Assembly: GCA_026390995.1 (NCBI GenBank)
Contig: JAPLEX010000015.1
Span: forward strand, 33,197-97,196
Direction: 5' to 3'
Length of the DNA stretch: 64,000 bases
DNA from: Flavobacterium sp.
Lineage (GTDB): Bacteria > Bacteroidota > Bacteroidia > Flavobacteriales > Flavobacteriaceae
Shown here: piece by piece, positions 18,646 through 29,316 of the stretch
Layout of the letters: each line of letters begins with the position of its first letter
How positions within the stretch are numbered: the first letter of the stretch is position 1
Made by a program: the position numbers and the translations under genes
The notes under the pieces: model-generated
What the model saw: only the letters and a program-made list of their open reading frames with translations
What the model was told of the DNA's origin: nothing
The model's database searches: none

Positions 18646-20133
18646 ATGTCTATCAAATCTATTGCGGCTCAAGTATTTGCTTGGTTGGTATACCACAAAA
18701 ACCAGCGATGGATTAATCGTCCAGTTGAGACGCAGCAAGCGGTATTTTTAAAACTCATTGCCGCCGCTCAACACACGCAATTTGGAAAAGACCATGCGTT
18801 TGCAACCATTAAAACCCACCAAGATTTCTCTACGCAAGTTCCTGTTCGGGATTACGAAGCCTTAAAACCCTATGTTGATCGAGTGGTGGCCGGTGAATCT
18901 AACATCTTATGGCCGGGAAAACCGCTGTATTTTGCCAAAACCTCAGGCACTACTTCGGGCGCCAAATACATTCCGCTCACCAAAGAATCGATGCCGTTTC
19001 ATGTAGTTGCCGCTCGCAACGCTATTTTGAATTATATACACCAAACCGGCAACGCCCATTTTGTGGAGGGTAAAATGATATTTTTACAAGGAAGCCCTGT
19101 TTTGGAACAAAAAAACGGCATACAATTGGGCCGATTATCGGGAATTGTAGCGCATTTTGTGCCCGCCTATTTGCAAAAAAACCGACTCCCTTCCTGGGAA
19201 ACCAATTGCATTGAAGATTGGGAAACCAAAGTCGATGCTATTGTAAACGAAACGGTTGCGCAAAACATGACGGTCATTTCAGGCATTCCCTCTTGGGTGC
19301 AAATGTATTTTGAGAAACTGCAACAACAAACCAGCAAACCAGTTGGAGAGTTGTTTAAAAACTTCAATTTATTCATTTACGGCGGTGTAAATTTTGAGCC
19401 CTATCGGGCTAAATTTGAAAATCTCATCGGCCGAAAAGTGGACACTATTGAGTTGTTTCCTGCTTCGGAAGGATTTTTTGCCTACCAAGACAAACCAAAT
19501 GATCCTGGATTATTACTCTTGCTTAATGCCGGGATTTTTTATGAATTTATTCCGGCAGACGCTTTTTATTCGCCAAACCCACCGCGACTCACCATTGGTC
19601 AAGTAGAGTTGGGCGTTAATTATGTGTTGATTATTTCGACCAACGCAGGTTTATGGGGGTATAATATTGGAGACACCATACAATTTACCTCCTTAAAACC
19701 CTATAAAATTATCGTGAGCGGCCGCATTAAACACTTTATTTCGGCTTTTGGCGAACACGTAATTGGCAAAGAAGTAGAACAAGCTTTGTCGGTGGCAGTC
19801 CAACAACATGCAGTTCGCGTGAATGAATTTACCGTGGCGCCACAAATTACACCGGCCACCGGTTTGCCCTACCACGAATGGTTTATTGAGTTTGAACAAG
19901 CTCCCCAAAATATGGACGCATTTGCCCAAACCATCGAAGCTGAACTGCGCAAACAAAACAGCTATTACGACGATTTGATTGTGGGCAACGTATTGCGCCG
20001 CTTGGTGATTACAACTGTAGCACCGCAAGGTTTTCAAGTCTACATGAAATCGATCGGAAAATTGGGCGGACAAAACAAAATCCCACGCCTAAGCAACGAC
20101 CGGGTTATCGCCGGCAAACTTCGTATACTTTAA
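18646..20133 (+). CDS. GH3 auxin-responsive promoter family protein (acyl-acid-amido synthetase fold)
   Basis: FAKTSGTTSGAKYIPLT, LFPASEGFFAYQ. Confidence 0.9.
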   Translation: MSIKSIAAQVFAWLVYHKNQRWINRPVETQQAVFLKLIAAAQHTQFGKDHAFATIKTHQDFSTQVPVRDYEALKPYVDRVVAGESNILWPGKPLYFAKTSGTTSGAKYIPLTKESMPFHVVAARNAILNYIHQTGNAHFVEGKMIFLQGSPVLEQKNGIQLGRLSGIVAHFVPAYLQKNRLPSWETNCIEDWETKVDAIVNETVAQNMTVISGIPSWVQMYFEKLQQQTSKPVGELFKNFNLFIYGGVNFEPYRAKFENLIGRKVDTIELFPASEGFFAYQDKPNDPGLLLLLNAGIFYEFIPADAFYSPNPPRLTIGQVELGVNYVLIISTNAGLWGYNIGDTIQFTSLKPYKIIVSGRIKHFISAFGEHVIGKEVEQALSVAVQQHAVRVNEFTVAPQITPATGLPYHEWFIEFEQAPQNMDAFAQTIEAELRKQNSYYDDLIVGNVLRRLVITTVAPQGFQVYMKSIGKLGGQNKIPRLSNDRVIAGKLRIL

Positions 20134-20168
20134 AAACCGTACATTTGCAGGTTAGAAAACCCAACCCA

Positions 20169-21854
20169 ATGAAAGAACTAAAAAACATCGTACGATCTCG
20201 CGCACAAGAATCTTCAAGTGCTGTGGAGAAATTATACATTACGATGCGGCATTTGTTTAATCGCGGGTACTACAAACCCATGGGGGTTTCTGGTGAAACC
20301 TTGCGCGAGGCTCTGTTGTTGTTGCGCCCCGAAATTTATGGCTCAATCGCCGAAGAAAAAGTAGAGCTCAACGGGCTTTTGTATGTAATTGAACGCTTGC
20401 CTATCGGAATAGAAGAATGCCGGTACATCAATCTCACCTCAGACGAAGGCTATGTGCATTCGCATTTTAAAGCAATTATTCCACCCAAACGCCGACGTAA
20501 TTGTTACCGCATCGACGAAGAACAAATGAACGTGGAGATTACGCGTGGCCGCTCTGACATCTACGATATTCTCACGCATTTGACTTTTATTTTCATCGAA
20601 TCACACAAAATAAAAGACCGGGTTTTACTAGACGAAAACGGCGAATTTACTCGCGATTGGCACAAATTAGCACAAGCGGTGCTTCAGCCAAAAAAATTGA
20701 CCTTAATTGAGAAAGAAGTGGCGGTTTCGCACGTAGCTAATATTTTAGGAAGAAGTTTTGCCGAAATTATGGGCATTTATGATGCATTTGGCACCTCGGA
20801 AAAACCCGATCGTTTTTTACACGTGATTTATTGGTTGGGGAAACTAGCCATAGAAGAAACAGTAGACAATAATAAACGAACCATTACGTTTAGTCCTATT
20901 TTAAGAGAACGACTCGGCCATCATAATCACGGCGAATTATGGGCTAATACCATCAAAGAGGTTTTGCAACAACAGGAATTACTCGATCGGCCCATACATA
21001 TTATTAGCGCCAACATGCACAGCGTGATGAATGCTATATTTGCGCCATCGGTCTTACAGAAAGAATGTAAAGGACAACCCGAATATGCGATTTTTGAAGA
21101 GCTGAGTAAACCCGAAGCAATAGCCTTGCGTAAAAAAGTGGAAACCTTCGCGTTGGCGCATGGAATGATTAGTATTCCTGACCGTTCTGGCACAAATATC
21201 GACGTGCAAATCTTTGACACAGCCAAAATAAATTGGGCTGAAACTGCTTTTCCGAGCGCAAAAGTTGGCGAAGAAAACCCCGTTCTTATTGTAATGGATT
21301 ATGCGTTTGGCGAACAAGCCTACGAAACCATTGACGAATTGTTGAAGCCCTATAAATTTTCTAAAGACTCCGCTATTTTTATGAATGTAAAATCGGTTTC
21401 GATTATGGGCAAGGCAGGGATTTTAAACGGACAAAAAGGGGATATCATGATTCCTACCGCCCACATTAACGAAGGTACCGGCGATAATTATCCGTTTGAA
21501 AACGAATTAACTCCTACTCACTTTGCCCACTCAGGCATTCCGGTTTTCGCAGGTCCCATGGTTACGGTGTTGGGAACTTCCTTGCAAAACAAAGATTTGC
21601 TCAAGTTTTTCTTGGATTCTACCTGGGGCGTAATTGGACTTGAAATGGAAGGCGCCTATTACCAAAAAGCGATTCAATCGGCCTCCAAAATCAGAAAAAG
21701 TATCGCTCCCGATGTAAAAGTGCGCTATGCCTATTATGCTTCGGATAATCCACTAGAAACTGGAAGCACTTTGGCTTCGGGCGGATTGGGCACCACCGGG
21801 GTAAAACCCACTTATTTAATTACTATAAAAATATTAGAACAACTATTAAATTAA
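20169..21854 (+). CDS. nucleosidase/nucleoside phosphorylase-like protein (DUF6909-type)
   Basis: C-terminal GVIGLEMEGAYYQKAIQ resembles the nucleoside phosphorylase EMEGA motif; N-terminal region unassigned. Confidence 0.6.
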   Translation: MKELKNIVRSRAQESSSAVEKLYITMRHLFNRGYYKPMGVSGETLREALLLLRPEIYGSIAEEKVELNGLLYVIERLPIGIEECRYINLTSDEGYVHSHFKAIIPPKRRRNCYRIDEEQMNVEITRGRSDIYDILTHLTFIFIESHKIKDRVLLDENGEFTRDWHKLAQAVLQPKKLTLIEKEVAVSHVANILGRSFAEIMGIYDAFGTSEKPDRFLHVIYWLGKLAIEETVDNNKRTITFSPILRERLGHHNHGELWANTIKEVLQQQELLDRPIHIISANMHSVMNAIFAPSVLQKECKGQPEYAIFEELSKPEAIALRKKVETFALAHGMISIPDRSGTNIDVQIFDTAKINWAETAFPSAKVGEENPVLIVMDYAFGEQAYETIDELLKPYKFSKDSAIFMNVKSVSIMGKAGILNGQKGDIMIPTAHINEGTGDNYPFENELTPTHFAHSGIPVFAGPMVTVLGTSLQNKDLLKFFLDSTWGVIGLEMEGAYYQKAIQSASKIRKSIAPDVKVRYAYYASDNPLETGSTLASGGLGTTGVKPTYLITIKILEQLLN

Positions 21855-21859
21855 AAAAA

Positions 21860-22861
21860 ATGAACACAAACACCAATCACGACCAAGAAATTGATTTAGG
21901 CAAACTAGTAAAACACATTAATCAATCTATAAGTAATTTTACATTTTCGATTTTTCGATTTTTACTTTTTATTAAAAAAAACATTATAGCACTATCAATA
22001 ATAGGGCTTATAGGTGTTTTTTTTGGTTATTATATAGATAATAACAATAAAAAATATTATTCAGAAATAATTGTTTCTCCCAATTTTGGAAGCACAGAGT
22101 ACTTGTATTCAAAGGTTGACCTCCTATCTACTAAAATCTCCGAAGACAATATTGCATTTATGAATTCTATTGGCATAAAAAATCCAGAAAACATTATTTC
22201 AATTAAAATTAGCCCAATTATAGACATCTATAGTTTAATCAATAATAATACGAAAATTGCTACAAACGCACAAAATACTCAAAATTTTGAAATGATGAAG
22301 TTGCTGGCGGAAAACAGTGATATTAATAAAGTAATGAGAGATGATATTACAAGTAAAAATTACCCGCTCCATTCAATTAAAATCACTACAATTAATAAAA
22401 TAAACGAAAAAGACGCCATTGAGCCAATATTAAAATATTTAAATAACAATTCTTTTTATCTAGCATTACAAAAAACCATTTTAAAGAACACAGAAATAAA
22501 AATCACTAAAAACCAAGAAATAATAAATCAAATCGACGCACTATTAAATGGTTTTTCTTCATCTTCATCTAACAGCCCTAAAAACGACAAGTTGGTTTAC
22601 TACAACGAAAACACCCAACTGAATGATATAATTGAATCTAAAAATAAATTAATAGAAGAAATTGCCCAACAAGAATTATCTAAAATCAATTACAGCCAAA
22701 CAATTAAGAAAACCGCTTTAATTATTAATAATATTAACAAAAAAGGAATAAACGGAAAAATGAAATTACTATTTCCTTTTGTACTGTTTTTTCTTTTTTT
22801 GCTGTTTCATGTTTTTAAATTGTTCTATGAAACACAAAAGAAAAAAATAACCCGCCAATAA
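21860..22861 (+). CDS. Wzz-like chain-length determinant/polysaccharide co-polymerase protein
   Basis: Two terminal TM segments flanking a coiled-coil periplasmic domain; position at head of the O-antigen locus. Confidence 0.65.
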   Translation: MNTNTNHDQEIDLGKLVKHINQSISNFTFSIFRFLLFIKKNIIALSIIGLIGVFFGYYIDNNNKKYYSEIIVSPNFGSTEYLYSKVDLLSTKISEDNIAFMNSIGIKNPENIISIKISPIIDIYSLINNNTKIATNAQNTQNFEMMKLLAENSDINKVMRDDITSKNYPLHSIKITTINKINEKDAIEPILKYLNNNSFYLALQKTILKNTEIKITKNQEIINQIDALLNGFSSSSSNSPKNDKLVYYNENTQLNDIIESKNKLIEEIAQQELSKINYSQTIKKTALIINNINKKGINGKMKLLFPFVLFFLFLLFHVFKLFYETQKKKITRQ

Positions 22862-23719
22862 ATGAAAGGAATAATCTTAGCCGGCGGATCTGGCACACGT
22901 TTGCATCCCCTAACCCTGGCCGTAAGTAAGCAGTTGATGCCCATTTACGACAAACCCATGATTTACTACCCCTTGTCGACCTTATTGTGGTCGGGAATCC
23001 GTGAAATTTTAATCATTTCTACTCCCCACGATTTGCCGTTGTTTCGTCAATTGTTGGGCGACGGATCACGTTTGGGTTGCCGATTTGAATACGCGGTGCA
23101 AGAACACCCGAATGGATTGGCCGAGGCTTTTATAATTGGAAAAGAATTTATTGGAAACGATAAAGTAGCCTTGGTTTTGGGCGACAATATATTTTACGGA
23201 ACCGGTTTGTCTGATTTGTTGTTGGCCAATAACGATCCCGACGGGGGCATTATTTATGCCTATCACGTACAAGATCCTGAGCGGTATGGCGTAGTAGATT
23301 TTGACGCGCAGGGTAAGGCCCTTTCTATCGAAGAAAAACCAACCCATCCCAAATCAAATTTTGCGGTGCCCGGCATTTATTTTTACGACAACGAGGTGGT
23401 AAATATTGCCGCCAACATCCAACCGAGTCATCGTGGCGAATTGGAAATCACCGACATCAACAAAGAATACCTGAAACGCGGCAAACTCAAAGTGAGCATA
23501 CTTGATCGCGGAACCGCCTGGCTCGATACCGGAACGTTCAACTCACTCATGCAAGCCTCACAGTTTGTGCAGGTAATCGAAGAGCGCCAAGGACTCAAAA
23601 TAGGCTCTATTGAAGAAGCTGCATTCAAAATGGGCTTCATTGATGCCGATCAATTGCGAGCACTTGCGCAACCTTTATTAAAAAGCGGATACGGAACCCA
23701 CTTACTTAGTATTTTGTAA
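22862..23719 (+). CDS. rfbA: glucose-1-phosphate thymidylyltransferase
   Basis: [37 protein letters not shown]. Confidence 0.97.
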   Translation: MKGIILAGGSGTRLHPLTLAVSKQLMPIYDKPMIYYPLSTLLWSGIREILIISTPHDLPLFRQLLGDGSRLGCRFEYAVQEHPNGLAEAFIIGKEFIGNDKVALVLGDNIFYGTGLSDLLLANNDPDGGIIYAYHVQDPERYGVVDFDAQGKALSIEEKPTHPKSNFAVPGIYFYDNEVVNIAANIQPSHRGELEITDINKEYLKRGKLKVSILDRGTAWLDTGTFNSLMQASQFVQVIEERQGLKIGSIEEAAFKMGFIDADQLRALAQPLLKSGYGTHLLSIL

Positions 23720-23722
23720 ACC

Positions 23723-24274
23723 ATGAATTTTATCGCCACCCCTTTAGCCGGTTGTTTCATCCTCGAACCCAATGTTATTCTCGACGAAAGAGGGTATTTT
23801 ATGGAAAGTTTTAACGAACAAACCTTTCAAAAAGCAACAGGTCAATCCGTACACTTTGTGCAAGACAATCAATCTTTTTCTACTAAAGGTGTATTGAGAG
23901 GGCTGCATTACCAAACAAGCGAATACGCCCAGGCCAAGTTGGTCCGCGTCTTATCTGGATCCGTATTGGATGTGGCGGTTGATATTCGTCCCGATTCACC
24001 TACATATGGACAACATTTTTCTACCGAATTGTCGGCCGAGAACCAGCGACAATTTTTTGTCCCCAGAGGGTTTGCCCACGGTTTTTTGGTCTTGAGCGAA
24101 ACCGCTACATTTTTTTACAAATGCGATAATTTTTACAACAAAGCCTCCGAAGGCGGAATCAGTTATAATGATCAAACCATCAATATTGATTGGGATTTCC
24201 CAACGGAAAACTTAATTGTTTCTGAAAAAGATAAAGTACTTCCCAATTTAGAAAACGCCAAAAAAGTATGGTAG
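23723..24274 (+). CDS. rfbC: dTDP-4-dehydrorhamnose 3,5-epimerase
   Basis: LRGLHYQ, FFVPRGFAHGFLVLSE. Confidence 0.97.
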   Translation: MNFIATPLAGCFILEPNVILDERGYFMESFNEQTFQKATGQSVHFVQDNQSFSTKGVLRGLHYQTSEYAQAKLVRVLSGSVLDVAVDIRPDSPTYGQHFSTELSAENQRQFFVPRGFAHGFLVLSETATFFYKCDNFYNKASEGGISYNDQTINIDWDFPTENLIVSEKDKVLPNLENAKKVW

Positions 24275-25161
24275 TTTTAGTAGCCGGAGCCAACGGACAA
24301 TTAGGTCAGAGTTTGCAATTTATTGAAAAAAATTATCCTGAACTTAATTTTATTTTCTGTTCTTCGTCCGATTTAGACATAACTAATTTAGAAAGTTGCC
24401 AAGCAGTTTTTTTTAAAATAAAACCCAATTATTGCATAAATGCCGCAGCTTATACCGCCGTTGACAAGGCAGAAAGTGAAGCTGAAAAAGCGCATTTAAT
24501 TAATGTTATTGGCGCCAAAAATTTAGCTTCCGTTTGCAAAGAATTTTCATCCGTCTTACTTCATATTTCTACCGATTTTGTTTTTGATGGCGATTTCTCT
24601 AAATTATCACCCCGAGCGCAGTCGAGGGGCTATTCAGAAAACGACATCCCAAATCCAACAGGTGTCTATGGTCAAACCAAATTAGACGGAGAAAATGCAA
24701 TTCAGGCAGTTTTTGAAAACTATTATATTATCAGAACATCATGGGTTTACTCACAATTTGGGAATAATTTTATGAAAACTATGTTGCGATTGGCTTCCGA
24801 AAGAGATTCAATTTCTGTAGTGAATGACCAAATAGGAACACCAACAAATGCAGTTGATTTAGCCGAATGTTTGGTAAAAATAATTTATCACACTGAGCTT
24901 ATCGAAGCGCAACAACCGACAACCGACATCTTTGGCATTTACAACTTCAGCAATGAAGGACAATGCAGTTGGTATGATTTTGCAATACAAATATTCGAAG
25001 TATATAATATCCATGTCGACTTAAAGCCAATTACGACCTCAAGTTTTCCAACCCCAGCTCAAAGACCTAAATACAGTGTTTTGGATAAATCTAAAATCAA
25101 GAAAACGACTGGAATTGATATAAAGATGTGGCAGGAAAGTATAATAAAGATAGATTTTTAA
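24268..25161 (+). CDS. rfbD: dTDP-4-dehydrorhamnose reductase carrying a 9-aa in-frame insertion
   Basis: VLVAGANGQLGQSLQ, ISTDFVFDG, NPTGVYGQTKLDGE. Confidence 0.95.
   Translation: MVVLVAGANGQLGQSLQFIEKNYPELNFIFCSSSDLDITNLESCQAVFFKIKPNYCINAAAYTAVDKAESEAEKAHLINVIGAKNLASVCKEFSSVLLHISTDFVFDGDFSKLSPRAQSRGYSENDIPNPTGVYGQTKLDGENAIQAVFENYYIIRTSWVYSQFGNNFMKTMLRLASERDSISVVNDQIGTPTNAVDLAECLVKIIYHTELIEAQQPTTDIFGIYNFSNEGQCSWYDFAIQIFEVYNIHVDLKPITTSSFPTPAQRPKYSVLDKSKIKKTTGIDIKMWQESIIKIDF
24604..24630. repeat. palindromic (REP-like) element inserted in frame in rfbD
   Basis: TTATCACCCCGAGCGCAGTCGAGGGGC = 9 codons (LSPRAQSRG); imperfect hairpin CCCCGA/TCG-A-GGG. Confidence 0.7.
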
Positions 25162-25195
25162 CAATAGTCAAAAGATAGATTCAATCCCTTCTTTA

Positions 25196-26503
25196 ATGAA
25201 AGAAAAAATTAAGAAAATTACCAACAATAAAGTATTGCAACAAATCGTAAAGACCATGTTTTTGCGAGTTTTGGGAGTGGTGACGCTTTTCGGGTTTACG
25301 CTTTTTCTGACCAACACGTACGATCCTAAAATAATTGGACAATACGATTTTATCCGGAGTTATCTTTTAATTTTAGGAAGCATTTGTATCCTTGGAGCTG
25401 ATCAATCTATTTTTTATTTTACAGGAATGTTAAAAAGTAGCGACCAGCTGGGTGGTTTAAAAGAAATCTACTTAAAAATGGTTTTCTTAATTTTAGTGAC
25501 ATGCTTGATAAGTTTAGCATTGCTTTTTTTAATTAGCCAAAACACAATAAATTTATTTTTAAATGATGACAAAATATACATTATCATACTAAAAGCGACT
25601 TTGCTTTTGTTTTTTTATTGTTTAACTATTTTAAACACAGAGGTTCTTAGGGCTTTAGAATCTATATATATCGCCGAATTATTTAGAAACACATTCAAAT
25701 ATTTATCTGTTATAATCGGTTCAATACTATTGTTTTATATACATAAAGAAACGTTTTTGGTAGAGACATTTTTAATAGGATTTTTCTTTTTATCGATTAT
25801 TTCTACCGTAATGATTATTTCTATTTTTAATAATAAGAGCATCTATAAAGAAGTTAAAAAAGAAGAAGCAATATCCTATCGATTTATATTTTTTAAATCA
25901 TATCCTATTGCTGTAAGCACTTTAGCTATTTTTCTATTAATGAGTTTTGATGTCATGTTTATAAAGAAATACAAAGGAAATGAAGAGGTGGCTTTTTATT
26001 CTTTAGCTGTTAAATTAATGACTTTATTGTTAGTTGTAATGAATTCAGTAAACATTACCATTTCGCCAAAAATAGCAGAATTATTTTTCTCGAAAAATCT
26101 AACCGATTTAAGCAAAACAATGCGTCAAAGCGCGAGAATGATTTTTATTATTTCAATTCCAACCGTTTTATTTTTTTGTCTATTTGCAACACAAATCTTA
26201 ACTTTTTTTGGCGAACAATATTTGAAAGCTAAAGAACCTTTAATTATACTAATGATAGGTCAAGGCATATGTTCTTTTTTTGGCGGTGTACAAGTGTATT
26301 TAAACATGACAGGCAGGCAAAATATTTTTCAAGTTATACTTATTTTTGCAGTAGTACTAAATTTTTTCTTAAATAAAACATTGATTCCAATATATGGAAT
26401 GACTGGAGGAGCAATTTCTTATGTAATTAGTATGTTTGCCTGGAATTTAATTGCCGCAATTATAATTTACAATAAAGATAAAGTAAAAGTCTTTTTAACT
26501 TAA
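25196..26503 (+). CDS. oligosaccharide flippase (Wzx-like)
   Basis: Multi-TM MATE/Wzx-like; locus context. Confidence 0.8.
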   Translation: MKEKIKKITNNKVLQQIVKTMFLRVLGVVTLFGFTLFLTNTYDPKIIGQYDFIRSYLLILGSICILGADQSIFYFTGMLKSSDQLGGLKEIYLKMVFLILVTCLISLALLFLISQNTINLFLNDDKIYIIILKATLLLFFYCLTILNTEVLRALESIYIAELFRNTFKYLSVIIGSILLFYIHKETFLVETFLIGFFFLSIISTVMIISIFNNKSIYKEVKKEEAISYRFIFFKSYPIAVSTLAIFLLMSFDVMFIKKYKGNEEVAFYSLAVKLMTLLLVVMNSVNITISPKIAELFFSKNLTDLSKTMRQSARMIFIISIPTVLFFCLFATQILTFFGEQYLKAKEPLIILMIGQGICSFFGGVQVYLNMTGRQNIFQVILIFAVVLNFFLNKTLIPIYGMTGGAISYVISMFAWNLIAAIIIYNKDKVKVFLT

Positions 26504-26512
26504 AGATAACAA

Positions 26513-27583
26513 ATGAAAATCGTCGTTAAAAAAAACAGGTTGTGGTTTTTGATTTGGTTTGGTTTTTTTTTAATCATTTCAACACTTACCATTTTTATTT
26601 TACCCGATCGGTATTTTAATGATACTAAAATAATAGTTGTAGATAGAGGGAAAGAAATTGGTTGGGTTGGAAGCTATCCTTTTGCTATCATGTTTTATCA
26701 TCTTACAGGCCTGAAACACTTACCTTTTTTTGTTATCGCTTTGATTCAATTTCCAATTACGACCTACATTTTATATAAAATAGGCATTCCTAAAAACTTT
26801 CATATAATCAATGTAAAAAACGTGATTATGTACATTGCATTTTTATTATTAGCAATATATATGTCAATGCCAACTAAAGAATTTATCACTTTCTTAATGT
26901 TTTGTCCAATTCCTTTTATTTTTTTATCCAAAAAATCGACTCGTTTTAAAATAATTATTTCATTATTGTTGTTCATAGTTTTTTCATTTTTTAGAACGTA
27001 TTATATACTTGTTCCTATTTTTGCTGTTGGGATGTATCTAGCTTCTTTTATTAAATTCCAAAAAAAGGCACTTTCAACTATTTTTTCTGGTTTAATGATT
27101 GTTGTTTTTTTATCGTTTAGCCATGGAATTATCAAAGGAGAGTTTTTGTCAAAGTTGACCCGAGAAAATTATATTGATGATAATGTTAATAGACTAAATA
27201 TCAATTCAGCAATTCAATCACCGATTTCTCAAGACTCATGGTATGGTGAAGCTTTTGGAATTGTTTATGGATTTATGGCCGTTAACGTGCCTGTTTTAGA
27301 AATGATCAAACACCTACTTTCACCTCAAATTGTTGCTTTTGTAATTTGGGAATTGTTATTTTTTTATATCCTTTTTGTCCGGTTTTCAAGGTGTCTAAAA
27401 AACAGAAAAGAGAATCAAATAGAATTTTGGACGTTGTTACTTCTCATGGGTTATTTTATGGTTCAAGGTATTTTTGAGCCCGATTTAGGCACTTCAATAC
27501 GACACAAAATAGGATTCTTACCTTTAATTTATTTTGCCTTATATTATGAAGATTTCAGAAGAGACATTCCAAAAAACGTTTAA
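26513..27583 (+). CDS. polytopic membrane protein, O-antigen polymerase/EpsG-like
   Basis: Multi-TM, locus context. Confidence 0.5.
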   Translation: MKIVVKKNRLWFLIWFGFFLIISTLTIFILPDRYFNDTKIIVVDRGKEIGWVGSYPFAIMFYHLTGLKHLPFFVIALIQFPITTYILYKIGIPKNFHIINVKNVIMYIAFLLLAIYMSMPTKEFITFLMFCPIPFIFLSKKSTRFKIIISLLLFIVFSFFRTYYILVPIFAVGMYLASFIKFQKKALSTIFSGLMIVVFLSFSHGIIKGEFLSKLTRENYIDDNVNRLNINSAIQSPISQDSWYGEAFGIVYGFMAVNVPVLEMIKHLLSPQIVAFVIWELLFFYILFVRFSRCLKNRKENQIEFWTLLLLMGYFMVQGIFEPDLGTSIRHKIGFLPLIYFALYYEDFRRDIPKNV

Positions 27584-28856
27584 TATATTTCTGGTATTAC
27601 TTGCGGTAACCGTAATTTTTAGAAAACCATGTACTTGGTTAATTTTATTATTTGTTGTTTACAACCTATTCTTTTATAAAAAACTCAGTTTTTCTAAAAT
27701 CAGCATACAAACGGGATTGATTATTGCCTCTCCTTTTTTGCTAGAACTTCTTTTTTTTATTACAAATGATTCGTTTTCATTAGGCTTTAAATCATTAGAA
27801 AAAAGTCTATCATTATTTTTTTTCCCACTATTTATTTTAGGAAACTTTCAACGAATAGAGTTGTATAAACTTCTTAAATGGTATAGCATCATTACTACTC
27901 TAATTTTGGTTTTCTTCTTTATCCGATTTAGGATAGTATACGACTACCTTTTTTTTAATTATTACAACGGTGAAGATTTATGGGAAATGGGTTATGAGTT
28001 TTCCAATTCAATAGGTATTCACGCCCCAGCTCTTAACATGCACTTGGCTTTTGTATCTATTGTTTGTTTCTTTATTTTGTTTAAAGAATTTACAAGCCAG
28101 AAAAATAGTTTAATTAAAATAAGCTCAATTGTGTTGTTTTTATTGTCATTTTTTTTCGTGTTGCTAGTAAATACGAGAATGGCTCTTTTTAATACTTTAG
28201 TGGGTTTTTTAATTGTTATTGCTTTTCAATTTTCAAATGTAATTTCATATAAAAAGACAAGACATGCTCTATTTGTCGCTTTTTTTCTAACAAGTTCGTT
28301 GCTTTATTTATTCATAACAAAAAATACTTTTATGAAAGAAAAGTATACAACAGAAATGTTTTCTTATATTGATAAAATAGGAAAATTAGACGAGATTGAT
28401 CATCCAGAAATAGCCGTATATAGTTCTTTAGTAACTCGATTAACAATATGGAAAACCACATGGGAATTGGCTGTTAAAAACTTACCCTTTGGTGTAGGAT
28501 CATCCGACGGAAAGCCAGAATTAATAAAATATTATAAAGAAACTAATCAGCAGTTCTTAGCTAAATATGAGTTTCCAGTACACAACCAATACCTTAATTT
28601 TTTACTCAGATTTGGAATACTAGGTGTTCTAGTGGTATTTCTTTACATCTTGAATATTGCACATCTCGGATTTAAACTAAAAAGCCCAATTGTCTTGAGT
28701 TTCTTCTTTCTTTTTTTGATGTCCAACATTACCGATGACTACCTCATTCGATTTGACGGTATTGTTTTCAGCGGATTATGGATTTCTATTTTTGCAGCAT
28801 TTTGGTTGCAAAACAGTAATTTAAATGACCAAAAAAACGAAATTATAAGAATTTGA
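27546..28856 (+). CDS. O-antigen ligase/polymerase family protein
   Basis: Multi-TM, ...VHNQYLNFLLRFGILGVLVVFLYI (WaaL/Wzy_C signature); likely start MKISEETF. Confidence 0.75.
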   Translation: MKISEETFQKTFNIFLVLLAVTVIFRKPCTWLILLFVVYNLFFYKKLSFSKISIQTGLIIASPFLLELLFFITNDSFSLGFKSLEKSLSLFFFPLFILGNFQRIELYKLLKWYSIITTLILVFFFIRFRIVYDYLFFNYYNGEDLWEMGYEFSNSIGIHAPALNMHLAFVSIVCFFILFKEFTSQKNSLIKISSIVLFLLSFFFVLLVNTRMALFNTLVGFLIVIAFQFSNVISYKKTRHALFVAFFLTSSLLYLFITKNTFMKEKYTTEMFSYIDKIGKLDEIDHPEIAVYSSLVTRLTIWKTTWELAVKNLPFGVGSSDGKPELIKYYKETNQQFLAKYEFPVHNQYLNFLLRFGILGVLVVFLYILNIAHLGFKLKSPIVLSFFFLFLMSNITDDYLIRFDGIVFSGLWISIFAAFWLQNSNLNDQKNEIIRI

Positions 28857-28942
28857 ACTTCCCAAAAGGATTGTTATCCTTGTGAGCATTAGCAACAACT
28901 TGTTCACTATAATTCAAATTAAAAAGATAAAGAGGCATAAAA

Positions 28943-28970
28943 AAAACCGCCTATTTAGCGGTTTTGATTT
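28943..28970. terminator. hairpin between converging genes
   Basis: AAAACCGC-CTATTTA-GCGGTTTT; overlaps the stop of the minus-strand lipoprotein gene. Confidence 0.65.
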
Positions 28971-29316
28971 CGTCTTTTTTAAAGATAATATTTGGATAAA
29001 GCTCTCCAACTTCTGGAAATTGTTCCAAAGTTTGAATTGGAATAACATCATCTATTTGTCCGTTTACCCCTACAGGAAGCGATTTTAAATAATCTACTGA
29101 TGCAGGAATTGAATTGGTTCTCCAACGTTGTCCATCTTTTATTAGATACCATTGGTTATTACTTCCTTTTAGAATTTTGCCTTCGTAACGGTCAAAATCG
29201 GTTAACGTGTCTTTGACAACTTCTATAGCTGGCTTTTGTTCTGCCTCACTTTCCTTTTTACCACAAGAAACAGATAAAAATAAGGCTAATCCAGCAATCA
29301 TAAATGCTTTTTTCAT
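28951..29316 (-). CDS. small uncharacterised lipoprotein, paralogue of 31697-32086
   Basis: MKKAFMIAGLALFLSVSCGKK lipobox; shared domain ..YEGK..G..NQWYLIKDGQRWRTNS.. Confidence 0.85.
   Translation of the reverse strand: MKKAFMIAGLALFLSVSCGKKESEAEQKPAIEVVKDTLTDFDRYEGKILKGSNNQWYLIKDGQRWRTNSIPASVDYLKSLPVGVNGQIDDVIPIQTLEQFPEVGELYPNIIFKKDEIKTAK

Noticed and set aside
27534-27583. 50-bp overlap of 26513-27583 and 27534-28856 as a programmed frameshift
   Set aside because: Ordinary gene overlap; downstream gene can start at MKISEETF (27546)
28865-28881. AAGGAT-TGTT-ATCCTT palindrome after the O-antigen ligase gene
   Set aside because: Short, no T-run, not repeated; probably part of ordinary 3' end structure
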